NCBI GenBank assembly: GCA_013036315.1
Contig: JAAXMC010000053.1
Location: 1 to 40,236 of the forward strand
Origin: Vulcanimicrobiota bacterium
Lineage (GTDB): Bacteria; Vulcanimicrobiota; Vulcanimicrobiia; Vulcanimicrobiales; Vulcanimicrobiaceae
Direction: 5' to 3'
Length of the DNA: 40,236 bases
Shown: one piece after another, positions 16,457 to 24,268 of the stretch
Layout: each line of letters opens with the position of its first letter
Numbering within the stretch: the stretch's first letter is position 1
The notes under the pieces: generated by a model
Database searches by the model: none
The model's input: the letters and a program-made list of their open reading frames with translations, nothing else
Told to the model about the DNA's origin: nothing
Program-made: the position numbers and the translations under genes

Positions 16457-17225
16457 GATTATCTCGCACCCACGGCGGCGATCCGCTGGCCCAAAGGTCT
16501 TCGAGCAGACGCTTCTCGCGCAGCGTATCCATCGGCTGCCAGAAGCCTTCGTGTTTGTACACGCTCAGCTGTCCGTCGCGCGCCAGCTGCATGAGCGGTT
16601 CGTGCTCCAACAGCGTTTCGTCGCCTTCTATCAGATCGAAAATCCCAGGCTCGAACACGAAGAAGCCTCCGTTGATCCAACCTTCGCTGGTCTGCGGCTT
16701 CTCGGCAAACTGCACCACGCGGTCGCCGTCGATTTCAAGCGTGCCGAAACGCGCAGGGGGACGAACGGCGGTGATGGTTGCCATGCGTTTTTTCGAGCGG
16801 TGAAACTCGAGCAAACGCTTGACGTCGATCGAAGCGAGGCCGTCGCCATACGTGCACATGAACGTTTCGTTACCGATGAGCGGCTGCAAGCGCTTTATTC
16901 GCCCGCCCGTCATCGTCTCCAAGCCGGTATCGATGAGGTGGACTTTCCAATTCAACCGCGCGCGCTCGCGAAACTCGATGTGGCCGGTCGCGAAATCGAC
17001 AAGGAAATCATTATTCGTAGAGTAGACGGAGCGAAAATAATCTTTAATGACATCCTGTTTGTAGCCGAGCGCGATGACGAACTCTTCAAAGCCGGCCGAG
17101 GCGTAGATATTCATCAGGTGCCAAATAATGGGGAAACCGCCGATATCGACCATCGGTTTTGGACGGGTCGCGGTTTCTTCGGACAGACGCGTTCCCAAGC
17201 CGCCCGCCAGCAATACGACTTTCAA
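16446..17225 (-). CDS. rfbF: Glucose-1-phosphate cytidylyltransferase
   Basis: A 259-residue nucleotidyltransferase that makes CDP-glucose from CTP and glucose-1-phosphate. The N-terminal AGGLGTRLSEET (7-18) and RPKPMVDIGG form the nucleotide and metal site. Other family features are ALGYKQDVIKDYF, the VHLIDTGLETMTGGRIKR segment, TYGDGL, and GWINGGFFVFEP followed by YKHEGFWQPMDT near the C-terminus, all characteristic of RfbF rather than RmlA. Length is typical. The start is TTG, two bases after the stop of the 753-residue membrane protein gene, and the gene overlaps rfbG downstream. Together they commit glucose-1-phosphate to CDP-deoxysugar synthesis. Confidence 0.93.
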   Translation of the reverse strand: MKVVLLAGGLGTRLSEETATRPKPMVDIGGFPIIWHLMNIYASAGFEEFVIALGYKQDVIKDYFRSVYSTNNDFLVDFATGHIEFRERARLNWKVHLIDTGLETMTGGRIKRLQPLIGNETFMCTYGDGLASIDVKRLLEFHRSKKRMATITAVRPPARFGTLEIDGDRVVQFAEKPQTSEGWINGGFFVFEPGIFDLIEGDETLLEHEPLMQLARDGQLSVYKHEGFWQPMDTLREKRLLEDLWASGSPPWVRDNRAV

Positions 17226-17227
17226 GG

Positions 17228-19489
17228 CTATGTATTTCCCTGTGAGATTGGTTGGAGCGGAATTCGCCTGCCTCCTGGAAGCTCGACGGGCAATCCGATG
17301 GGAGCTGTGCCGCGATCAGGCTCCATTAACCACCGCGAACCGGGAATCAAACGGCAGTAGGCCGCTTCGTAGTTTTCAGTCTTCGCATGTTTGACGGTGA
17401 TCAAGCGAGGTGACAGCTCCCTGCAGTCGGCCGGCTCCCGGTACGTGATATACCAGCCTTGCGGATTCGCGCTGTCGTCCAAATATCGTTCTATGTAGGC
17501 AATGCGTCTTGGAAACGGCAGCGTGAGCCACGCATTGTAATTGCCGAGTGGACTGAGTGGCAGCCACGCACTGCGCTGTTGTATAGTGCCTTGCGGGCCA
17601 CGTTCCAGCGGTAGCAGGACGCCGCTCGAGAGTTTGACCCACACGGGCGAGTTTGGATAGATCGCGGCGTCCGCCGGTTTGAATCCCGCCGCATCCTCTA
17701 GTCTGCGGAGTTCGCCGGAAATCGGCGGCAAGCCCGATGAAAAATTCGATGTATAATTGCCTAGAAAGGGAGAGCGAATATCCGCTATGCGGGACGGTCC
17801 CCCGAACGCAGACGCAATCAACAATACAAAAACCGGAATGAACGAAAGGCGAATGAGCAGCGCCGTAAGACCGCCCGTCAAGTTTTTTTCCGTCGCCCAA
17901 AAAACGATGGCTCCGACCAAAACGATTATTCCGCTCAGCATGTTGACGTGTTCGTTGAAAGCTTCACCGACGTAATACGAACTTGTCGCCCACATCGCAC
18001 ACCAACAAGCAGCGAGTAGAGGAACGAGCCGGTAGTGTTGCTGGCGCAGGCTGACGAGGGTCAGTGTCGCTACTGCTGCCAGTACGAGCAGGATCGTCCA
18101 GCCGCCGCCGATGCCGTCGACTGCCACGGCAAATTGAAGCGAGCTCGTATAGATGGCGCTGAACTCAAAATAGCCGAGCCAGTCGGGGCCGTGGCCGAAA
18201 TGCGCGCGATAGATGAGCTCGATGACCCCAATCGCAGCCGCGAGCAGAGCGGCCGAGATTCCAAAGCGAGAGAGCAGCAGCAACAGCGAGCGGGCAATGT
18301 CACGGCTTTCTAGCCAGTTCGCAGCCGATTCCGCGAGGAGATATCCAAACCAGATCACCGTCGTCCATACGCCGGTTTCGAACGACCACAGGACGCCAAA
18401 TATCCAGCCCGCGTACCCCAAGGAGAGAAACCATGTTTGCAGTCGCGCGGACGTCGCGTAGCGATAGCGGCAGAACGCCGCAAAAAGCACCATGAGCGGC
18501 CAGACGAATCGCAGCCCCTCTTGCGGGTAAAGCCGGGGACCAAGCGGATAATGGGCGCCCTGCGAGCTATAAAAGCAGGCCGCGCAAAGAAGAACCGAGA
18601 GAATGAAGTTCAACCATCCGCTTCGGCGGGAGCGCAGAACCAAGTATACGATGCAAGCCTGCGCCAGCAGAATAAGAGCCGTCAGTAAGTACAGCGAATC
18701 GTAGGTCGTTCGCCCGGGCATCGCGGCAATCGTCAAAATCGACAAAAACCCGTACTGAGACGGTATGTCCCAAAGCAGCCAGTGATGAGCTTGAACGAGC
18801 GACGCCGGCGCGACGAAATAGTTCTGATGGTAGGGAATCCATGCCGTGAGCTGATTATCCGTGCGGAACCCAAGGACGAAAAAGATGCCGAATGCGATCG
18901 CGAATTGCACGATAGGCAATGAAGGTTTCTCGTGGGTGGCCTGCTCTTCGCGACTGACGGCCAGATAGAGTGCGATCGCGAAGGACAAAAAGAAGGTGGG
19001 GATCGCTAGACCGCTCGAGCCGGTAGCATTTACCAAGAAATCGGCGACGTGCGTGTAGGTGAAACCCAATGTTAAGGCCCACGATGCAAGCGCTGCCACG
19101 AATATTCCCAGCATCCAACTCGCCGACCGCGTGTTCTTAGGCATTAGTTGATAGGCTATGATGGTCTCTGCGAGCGCCAGAATGATCGCGTATTTTCGAT
19201 GCGATGCCCACAAAAGCGCGGCTACCGTAACGAAATAGAGCGCGACAAACGCCCAGGCCAGCGCGTTCCGGGCGATTCCAAGGAAGGCGGCCCGATGATG
19301 CACTTGCAGTCCGTCGGCTAGCACGTAAAGCGGCAGTACAAAACCGATAGCTATCCAGGCCGGCGTTAGAGCGATTCCGGCTTGGCCCGCGGGATGCAAG
19401 AGGAGGGCCGGCAGCAAGGTCAATGCGCAGATCAATCCTCCGGTGATCGCCAAAGCGGACCCGCCGAAAAAACGCTCCATTGAAGTCAC
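17228..19489 (-). CDS. Giant polytopic membrane protein with WLLWD-PSQYGF motif, probable GT-C glycosyltransferase
   Basis: A 753-residue protein with about 14 hydrophobic segments (roughly residues 8-590) and a soluble C-terminal tail of about 150 residues rich in Pro, Arg and Tyr. It shares WLLWD(I/V)PSQYGFL (starting at Trp237) and the following layout with the 868-residue protein at 24269-26875; the two are paralogs. The motif sits in an extracytoplasmic loop after YHQNYFVAPASLVQAHH, as do catalytic loops of GT-C enzymes that use polyprenyl-phosphate sugars. That is inference from topology. The start is GTG at 19489, whose GTGA overlaps the upstream stop; ATG at 19480 is the alternative. 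A longer open frame upstream reads over the previous gene and is not real. Confidence 0.72.
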   Translation of the reverse strand: MTSMERFFGGSALAITGGLICALTLLPALLLHPAGQAGIALTPAWIAIGFVLPLYVLADGLQVHHRAAFLGIARNALAWAFVALYFVTVAALLWASHRKYAIILALAETIIAYQLMPKNTRSASWMLGIFVAALASWALTLGFTYTHVADFLVNATGSSGLAIPTFFLSFAIALYLAVSREEQATHEKPSLPIVQFAIAFGIFFVLGFRTDNQLTAWIPYHQNYFVAPASLVQAHHWLLWDIPSQYGFLSILTIAAMPGRTTYDSLYLLTALILLAQACIVYLVLRSRRSGWLNFILSVLLCAACFYSSQGAHYPLGPRLYPQEGLRFVWPLMVLFAAFCRYRYATSARLQTWFLSLGYAGWIFGVLWSFETGVWTTVIWFGYLLAESAANWLESRDIARSLLLLLSRFGISAALLAAAIGVIELIYRAHFGHGPDWLGYFEFSAIYTSSLQFAVAVDGIGGGWTILLVLAAVATLTLVSLRQQHYRLVPLLAACWCAMWATSSYYVGEAFNEHVNMLSGIIVLVGAIVFWATEKNLTGGLTALLIRLSFIPVFVLLIASAFGGPSRIADIRSPFLGNYTSNFSSGLPPISGELRRLEDAAGFKPADAAIYPNSPVWVKLSSGVLLPLERGPQGTIQQRSAWLPLSPLGNYNAWLTLPFPRRIAYIERYLDDSANPQGWYITYREPADCRELSPRLITVKHAKTENYEAAYCRLIPGSRWLMEPDRGTAPIGLPVELPGGRRIPLQPISQGNT

Positions 19490-21570
19490 GGTTGAGCCGC
19501 CTTCGTATCCGCGTATTCGATCCCTTGGATTTGAACGAACAGGTGAATATCGGTCACCGGTATTTTCTCGCTGCGAGGTACCATGGTGTCCACTGAAGCA
19601 GCCGGTGTGAGCGCGGTAATGTGAACGGTTGATTTGCCATGCGCGGGAATGCTCAGCGCCAATAGCGCGGCTGCGCCCGATTGGCTTATCGGAAAAGTGT
19701 TTTGCGAAGCTGCGGCTAGCGTCGGCCCCGCGGCCGGTGGCTCGGAGTATTTCAGCAACTTCGCGCCGCGGATTTTGATGGATCCCGGGAAAGCCGAATA
19801 CAGCAACAATCCCAGGTTGACGGTGATGTTTTTTCCGCAATTGTCGGACGTGAGGACAAGATCGGCCGACCGCCGCGCATAGCGCCAGAGGGGGTCTCGG
19901 ATATACTGCGTGTCCAGCACCTTCGCGCGAATCTGCGGAATCGCGACGGGGTTCGGAAATTGGTTCGGATAAAAACCGGTCGACCAAGTGTGTCCGGGTC
20001 CCTCGGGCCGGAAAACTCTCGACAGGGCCACCGGGCCGCACGTGCGAGTGACGTCGACGAGGATATGTGTGTCGTCAACCTCCCTGATGTGCGTCTTGAT
20101 TCCACGCGAACGCAAAATCAGGCTCAGGGTAAAAGCCGAGCGTTCGTCCTGGGTAAGGTACTCACGATACTCCTCGGTACGGTCGGTCTGCAAACCGCTT
20201 GCGGTTCTCCGCAAGTGAAAGAGCTCGATTTTGCGAGTTTGGAAAGGTTGAATATCTTCGCGCAAGAGCCATCCGCCGTCGCGTTTTGATGCGACAAACC
20301 GTTTTCCGCTCAACGCAAAAAACAGGCGTTGTTGCGCGCCAGGAGAGGGCGCAAAGATGAGCAGCTCCGATTTCGTTGAAAGCGCCACGGCGGTTCCGTC
20401 ATTGATGCCTTTAAAGAGATGACGCTGTGCGCCGCGCTGCACCGTAAGAAACGCTTCCCAAGGTTTTTGAAGGTTATGAACGATGAGCTTATTCGCGCGT
20501 ACGTTGCCGTAGAGGACGAGTAACATGGTGACGGCTACCAGCGCGGGAACGATGCGAATCGCCTCCGGCCGAAGGCGATTCAGCAGTTGGAGCGCGCCGA
20601 CGGCCGCCAGTGCGAATCCAAAGCATTCGAAATAGCTGCCGCCCGTTTGCCAGAACGCGGCGCATATCCAAAGCGCTATTCCAAGAACTGCACATTTGGC
20701 TGAATTTTCGCGGGCTCGTGAAGATGACAGGTACCAGTAGACGAACGCTGCGCAGAGCACAACGACTATCCAACCGATGGTATCGATGCTCGGAAGCCGG
20801 TCGAAACTGGTGTTCCGGTCGGTACCCGAGAGCACGTCGTGAATGATGTTTCCCGATGCGCGATAGGCGGCGGGGATCACGGCAACGAAATTTCTCGGCG
20901 CGTCGTGCCACGAGGCATAGGCAACGTGTTGAAGACGCACGATTGCGAGCCCGGCTGCAGTGAACGCGACCACGAGCGCCGAGTCCGATAAAGCTTGGTC
21001 GCGTGCTCTGGCGAACCAGGCGTAGGCGATAAAGACGGCTGCGAACGCGGCGCACGCCGGCAAGGCCGCGATTGCCAAACCGAGAAAGGCGCCCGACGCC
21101 AGCCGCCGCCATATGATCTGGGAGCCGCCCGGCGGCGCGACGAAGAAGAGGAGCGCCGTTAGCACGAGCTGCGCCGCGAACGGATAGACGAACAGGTTTG
21201 AGAGATATGGATCGCCTGCTGTGTGAAACTGGGTTGCGCCTAAGGCGATCACGACCGCGAACAGCGAAGCTGATTTGCTGCGTGTGAGCTGCGCGGCCAA
21301 AAAGAAGAAGGTGCACATGTTGGCGGCAATTCCAATAATCTGCAGGTAATGCGCGAAGCTCGGATTGAGCGTCACGTACCACAGTGCCATCGGAAGAGCG
21401 GCGAGCGGCCCGAACTGCCCGGCACGCACGCCTTCTCGAACGAGCAGCTCTAATTCCGCCCACTTGCTGATATGGTCGTAGGCTGCGTTCGAGCCAAGCA
21501 GGTAGCGCCAGAGGTCGATCGTGGCGAAACCAGGCGGCGCCATCACGATGAAATAGCCGATCGAAAGCAA
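19486..21570 (-). CDS. Large polytopic membrane protein with C-terminal extracytoplasmic domain
   Basis: A protein of at least 694 residues: about ten hydrophobic segments in the first 350 residues and a soluble, beta-rich C-terminal half of about 340 residues that ends in KAAQP. The plan is like GT-C glycosyltransferases with a periplasmic domain, but I cannot identify a family. The TTG at 21570 is the first standard start yet falls within the first hydrophobic segment. The frame continues upstream as a Lys/Arg/Ala-rich stretch to a CTG at 21660 that overlaps the preceding TGA as CTGA, the same type of overlap as at the next gene junction (GTGA), so the true start may be that CTG. It is followed without gap by the 753-residue membrane protein. 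Confidence 0.65.
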   Translation of the reverse strand: MLSIGYFIVMAPPGFATIDLWRYLLGSNAAYDHISKWAELELLVREGVRAGQFGPLAALPMALWYVTLNPSFAHYLQIIGIAANMCTFFFLAAQLTRSKSASLFAVVIALGATQFHTAGDPYLSNLFVYPFAAQLVLTALLFFVAPPGGSQIIWRRLASGAFLGLAIAALPACAAFAAVFIAYAWFARARDQALSDSALVVAFTAAGLAIVRLQHVAYASWHDAPRNFVAVIPAAYRASGNIIHDVLSGTDRNTSFDRLPSIDTIGWIVVVLCAAFVYWYLSSSRARENSAKCAVLGIALWICAAFWQTGGSYFECFGFALAAVGALQLLNRLRPEAIRIVPALVAVTMLLVLYGNVRANKLIVHNLQKPWEAFLTVQRGAQRHLFKGINDGTAVALSTKSELLIFAPSPGAQQRLFFALSGKRFVASKRDGGWLLREDIQPFQTRKIELFHLRRTASGLQTDRTEEYREYLTQDERSAFTLSLILRSRGIKTHIREVDDTHILVDVTRTCGPVALSRVFRPEGPGHTWSTGFYPNQFPNPVAIPQIRAKVLDTQYIRDPLWRYARRSADLVLTSDNCGKNITVNLGLLLYSAFPGSIKIRGAKLLKYSEPPAAGPTLAAASQNTFPISQSGAAALLALSIPAHGKSTVHITALTPAASVDTMVPRSEKIPVTDIHLFVQIQGIEYADTKAAQP

Positions 21571-21656
21571 GCAGGTCGCGGCCAGCCCTAGCAGGGTTGG
21601 TCTGGCCGAGAGCCTTGCCGCGAGCTTTTCTGCCGCGAGCTTTAATGAAGGAGCGT

Positions 21657-22277
21657 TCAGCGCCGCTGCCTGAGAGATTTGATCTCTGCCCGTAGCAGCG
21701 TCACCTCTCGCTCAAGCGTAGCGACCTTGGCGCCGAGCTCTTGCGTCGCAGCCATGTTGATCGATAGCGAATTGTTGAGATTAAACGACGTATGCTCGGG
21801 CCCCGTGAACTGAGCGGGCGCGTCCTCTGCAATGAATCCTATATGTGGGGAAACGGACTCGCCTTCATTCCTATAGCGGTAAGAAACGATGCGGACGCGG
21901 CTCAACAGGTCGAGCGCGTCGTCCCGGTACACCTGGATGTCTTTCTTTTCCGCGCGGCTCGAACGAGACGCGACGATGCCGCGAATGCCAAGGTTCCCAT
22001 TGATATCGAGCGTCAGCTCGTTTGCATACAGCGCCTGCCGGTTGAACACCGACACGGTAAGAACGCGGCCGTCAATTCCAGCTTGAATCGCGTCCGGGTT
22101 CGAGAGGAGCACGGTCGTAAAAGCCTTGTCGAGTGAGTTCGGATAAGAGATGATGGCATTGCCGGGCAAATCGGCGGCGGCGACCGTTCTTACACCTCCC
22201 GAAGCGCATCCGGCAAGCAATACAAACGCGCCGCAAAAAGCGACGCGGCCAATCCAATATTTTAGCCGGTCTTCCAA
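21657..22277 (-). CDS. Lipoprotein with C-terminal S74-type intramolecular chaperone domain
   Basis: A 206-residue protein. The N-terminus is a lipoprotein signal with lipobox LLAGC (Cys24). After a short beta-rich middle (about 30-103), residues about 104-203 match the peptidase S74 / tail-spike chaperone domain: Ser106 and Lys111 in SSRAEK, the position of the self-cleavage Ser-Lys pair; DALDLLSRVRIVSYRYRNE; HIGFIAEDAP; and a final coiled coil (about 175-203, MAATQELGAKVATLEREV). In phage tail spikes this domain helps a trimeric beta-fibre fold and then cuts itself off. Here it is on a lipoprotein within a glycan operon, between a methyltransferase and two membrane proteins, with almost no fibre in front of it. 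Whether it cleaves and what it folds are unknown. Confidence 0.8.
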   Translation of the reverse strand: MEDRLKYWIGRVAFCGAFVLLAGCASGGVRTVAAADLPGNAIISYPNSLDKAFTTVLLSNPDAIQAGIDGRVLTVSVFNRQALYANELTLDINGNLGIRGIVASRSSRAEKKDIQVYRDDALDLLSRVRIVSYRYRNEGESVSPHIGFIAEDAPAQFTGPEHTSFNLNNSLSINMAATQELGAKVATLEREVTLLRAEIKSLRQRR

Positions 22278-22295
22278 ATTAAAGGCTCCGATCTG

Positions 22296-23240
22296 TCAAT
22301 CCGAGACGGATAGTTGGGGCTTGGCAACCGTGATGAAGTTTCCCAACCGCAGCGGGATCTCCCATCGTGCCAAGGCGGGGAACTCGGCCCGCGCGCCGAG
22401 GACCAAGGCGGCCTGCTTGGCGAGAAATGAAAGCGGAAAGTGGTTCACACTCTTGACGGTGGACGTGACCTCAAAGCCGCCACTCGCGAGCAATCGCCGT
22501 ATCGATTCCGGATTGAAGAGGTGCGGATGCTGTAAGCAATACGCGGGCCACTTCGCGCGTAGAATGCGGGCGAGCAGGGAGCTCTCGTCATGGGTAACGA
22601 TCAAAATAATCCCCGCTGGGGCCATCTTCGGACGCAGCTCGCGCAAAAACTGAACTGGGTCGACAATGTGGTCGAGCACATGGATCATTGCTGCGACGGT
22701 AACGGCTCCCTCCGGTACGATTGAAAGATCGAGATGAGCCGTTGAGATCTCCACATCTGCGCCGGATAGCCTGCGTCTTAACTCGGCGTGGGCACCCGCG
22801 TTTGGCTCGAACATCCAGAATTTTTGAAAAGTTCCGTTTCGCAGGCAGAGCTCGGCGAACAGCCCGGTGTCGGGTCCGATCTCCAAGAACTGGCCGCGCA
22901 ACGCCGCGTTGCGTTGCAGTTGATCGAAATAGCCGGCTTGCGTGCGCGCGAGGGATCCGGGCGACACCTCTTCCATGTTGGCCGGCATCGAGGCGTATAA
23001 GTCCGTGAGCTGCGCTTCGCTGAAATATTGCGCGCAGTAAAGCATGCCGCATGTTTTGCAGCGATCGTAAGCAAAAAAGCGTTTATCTTTGAAGAAGCCG
23101 TACCAATATTTGCGGAGGGTTTCGAACGGCTCGCTTTCCGCCGGTGGCGTGGACATGATGGAGCGCCCGGCGTTGTTTGTGCCGCAAGCGGGACAGCTGC
23201 GCCCCAGATAGGAGCGATTCGAAATCAATCCGGATTGCAT
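22296..23240 (-). CDS. Zinc-finger class I SAM methyltransferase, sugar C-methyltransferase-like
   Basis: A 314-residue protein. The N-terminal CPACG (16-20) and CKTCG (61-65) form a four-Cys zinc-binding site as in the C-methyltransferases of deoxysugar pathways (NovU, TylCIII). The SAM-binding motif I is EIGPDTGLFAE (120-130), an unusual version of the E-x-G-x-G-x-G loop, and later strands are normal (HVLDHIVDPVQFLRELRPKMAPAGIILIV). It lacks the long C-terminal domain of canonical C-methyltransferases, so O-methylation is also possible. The ATG at 23240 places the zinc site near the N-terminus; a longer frame to 23333 adds an Arg-rich tail and is less likely. It is the first gene of the minus-strand operon containing rfbF and rfbG and diverges from the LamG gene across 144 bases. 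Confidence 0.78.
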   Translation of the reverse strand: MQSGLISNRSYLGRSCPACGTNNAGRSIMSTPPAESEPFETLRKYWYGFFKDKRFFAYDRCKTCGMLYCAQYFSEAQLTDLYASMPANMEEVSPGSLARTQAGYFDQLQRNAALRGQFLEIGPDTGLFAELCLRNGTFQKFWMFEPNAGAHAELRRRLSGADVEISTAHLDLSIVPEGAVTVAAMIHVLDHIVDPVQFLRELRPKMAPAGIILIVTHDESSLLARILRAKWPAYCLQHPHLFNPESIRRLLASGGFEVTSTVKSVNHFPLSFLAKQAALVLGARAEFPALARWEIPLRLGNFITVAKPQLSVSD

Positions 23241-23384
23241 GGCCGTTAAACATACCTTTCTCGAATCCAAGTCCCTTTTGCGCGAACCTCCGCGACGCGC
23301 CCGGACACTGCAGACAGGAGCCGTTGCCGTCATGCATAATGGCTCTTTGGGCCGCCATGTCCACCGAATCTACGGAGCTTAAAC
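23241..23384. other. Divergent intergenic region between methyltransferase and LamG genes
   Basis: These 144 bases separate two diverging operons and must hold promoters for both. A CATAAT at 23335-23340 is a possible -10 element for the plus-strand unit, without a good -35. CGGAG at 23370-23374 is the ribosome site of the TTG-started LamG gene. No RNA gene or operator could be recognised. Confidence 0.4.
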
Positions 23385-24230
23385 TTGAAAAAGCAGACCC
23401 TGTTTGGCATCCTGTTGTGTATTAGCGTTGTTGCATTAGTACTGCTGTTTGTAGAAACGAACGCGCTCGAATACAAAACGCTAAAGTCGGTTACGGAAAC
23501 GAGAATTAATTTTGACAGCCATGCCGGCGGCGGAAATTCTGCGTCCCAGCCCAGGGCATTCAACGAATCGAGGAAGGCCCCGCTAAAAAGAATCTCGATA
23601 CAGATGAGTTTTTTCGTGTATTCCATCGGGGAGCACAACAATATTTTTCAGACGGCCCCCGTGAACGGCGGTTTGCGGCTTGAACTCACCAAGCCCGGTA
23701 CGCTGGCGGTGATCGCCGGCGCGCGTAACACGCGGAAATTTCTGCCGTACGTATTGACCACGAACCTTGCGCTGAAAGAATGGCACACGCTCGCAATTGA
23801 TATCGACCCCGAGAATCACGTCGTCATTTTGCTGGACGGCGACAGAATGGACGCTACGGACCCCGCTCTAGCCTATGATATCTCAAACATTATCTTTGGC
23901 GCGGGCTTCAGCGCAACGCGTCCTTTTGATGGCCAAATCAAAGACGCTTCGATTTCTTATCAATATGTTGAACACCGCTATAGCGGAGGAACCATCACGG
24001 CGTTGCGCGCGGTATTTCTTGTGGCTGCTCTCATTTGCTTGGTCCTTTTTAGCGGCTTAGATAGGCGCGCTGTCGCCATCTATAAAGAGATCCTCGCTGA
24101 TGAGGATGACGGGGTCGTCGGCGATCTCCCCGAAGCGAATGGCGCCGGCGAAAAGGCAGCGGGCGTGGTTCCGCCACGCACTGAGAGAGATGCCTCTCGG
24201 CGAGGCTTTGGTAATGACGAAGCCTGGTGA
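23385..24230 (+). CDS. LamG-like (concanavalin-A-fold) domain protein with two membrane anchors
   Basis: A 281-residue protein with a hydrophobic N-terminal segment (about 6-23), an extracytoplasmic LamG/concanavalin-like beta domain (about 65-200) and a second helix (about 205-223). The LamG assignment rests on the pattern NNIFQTAPVNGGLRLEL, a Trp-His before a beta strand (KEWHTLAIDID), a DG turn and the end GQIKDASISYQ. Such domains bind sugars or proteins. It is clearly paralogous to the 243-residue gene at 30121-30852 and shows the same fold as the N-terminal domain of the next gene. The start is TTG with CGGAG upstream. The C-terminal tail after the second helix is about 35 residues longer than in the paralog, and its last codons run through a set of hairpins (24163-24224) that looks like an intergenic repeat captured into the frame. 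Confidence 0.75.
   Translation: MKKQTLFGILLCISVVALVLLFVETNALEYKTLKSVTETRINFDSHAGGGNSASQPRAFNESRKAPLKRISIQMSFFVYSIGEHNNIFQTAPVNGGLRLELTKPGTLAVIAGARNTRKFLPYVLTTNLALKEWHTLAIDIDPENHVVILLDGDRMDATDPALAYDISNIIFGAGFSATRPFDGQIKDASISYQYVEHRYSGGTITALRAVFLVAALICLVLFSGLDRRAVAIYKEILADEDDGVVGDLPEANGAGEKAAGVVPPRTERDASRRGFGNDEAW
24163..24224. repeat. Cluster of short palindromes at the 3' end of the LamG gene
   Basis: Three hairpins follow one another: GCGTGG/CCACGC (24163-24168 with 24174-24179), GCCTC/GAGGC (24192-24196 with 24202-24206), and GGCTT/AAGCC (24204-24208 with 24220-24224). The stretch GGCGAGGCTTTGGTAATGAC resembles, with several differences, the reverse complement of the REP-like segment at 4101-4122. 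It encodes the last 20 or so residues of the LamG protein. Confidence 0.4.
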
Positions 24231-24268
24231 CAAAGCGCAGTAGGCGAATCTCCTAGGAGATCCGGAAG

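Noticed and set aside
19490-20041. N-terminal extension of the 753-residue membrane protein
   Set aside because: It lies in the opposite phase of the upstream gene, is rich in Arg/His/Pro, and the GTGA overlap at 19489 gives a better start.
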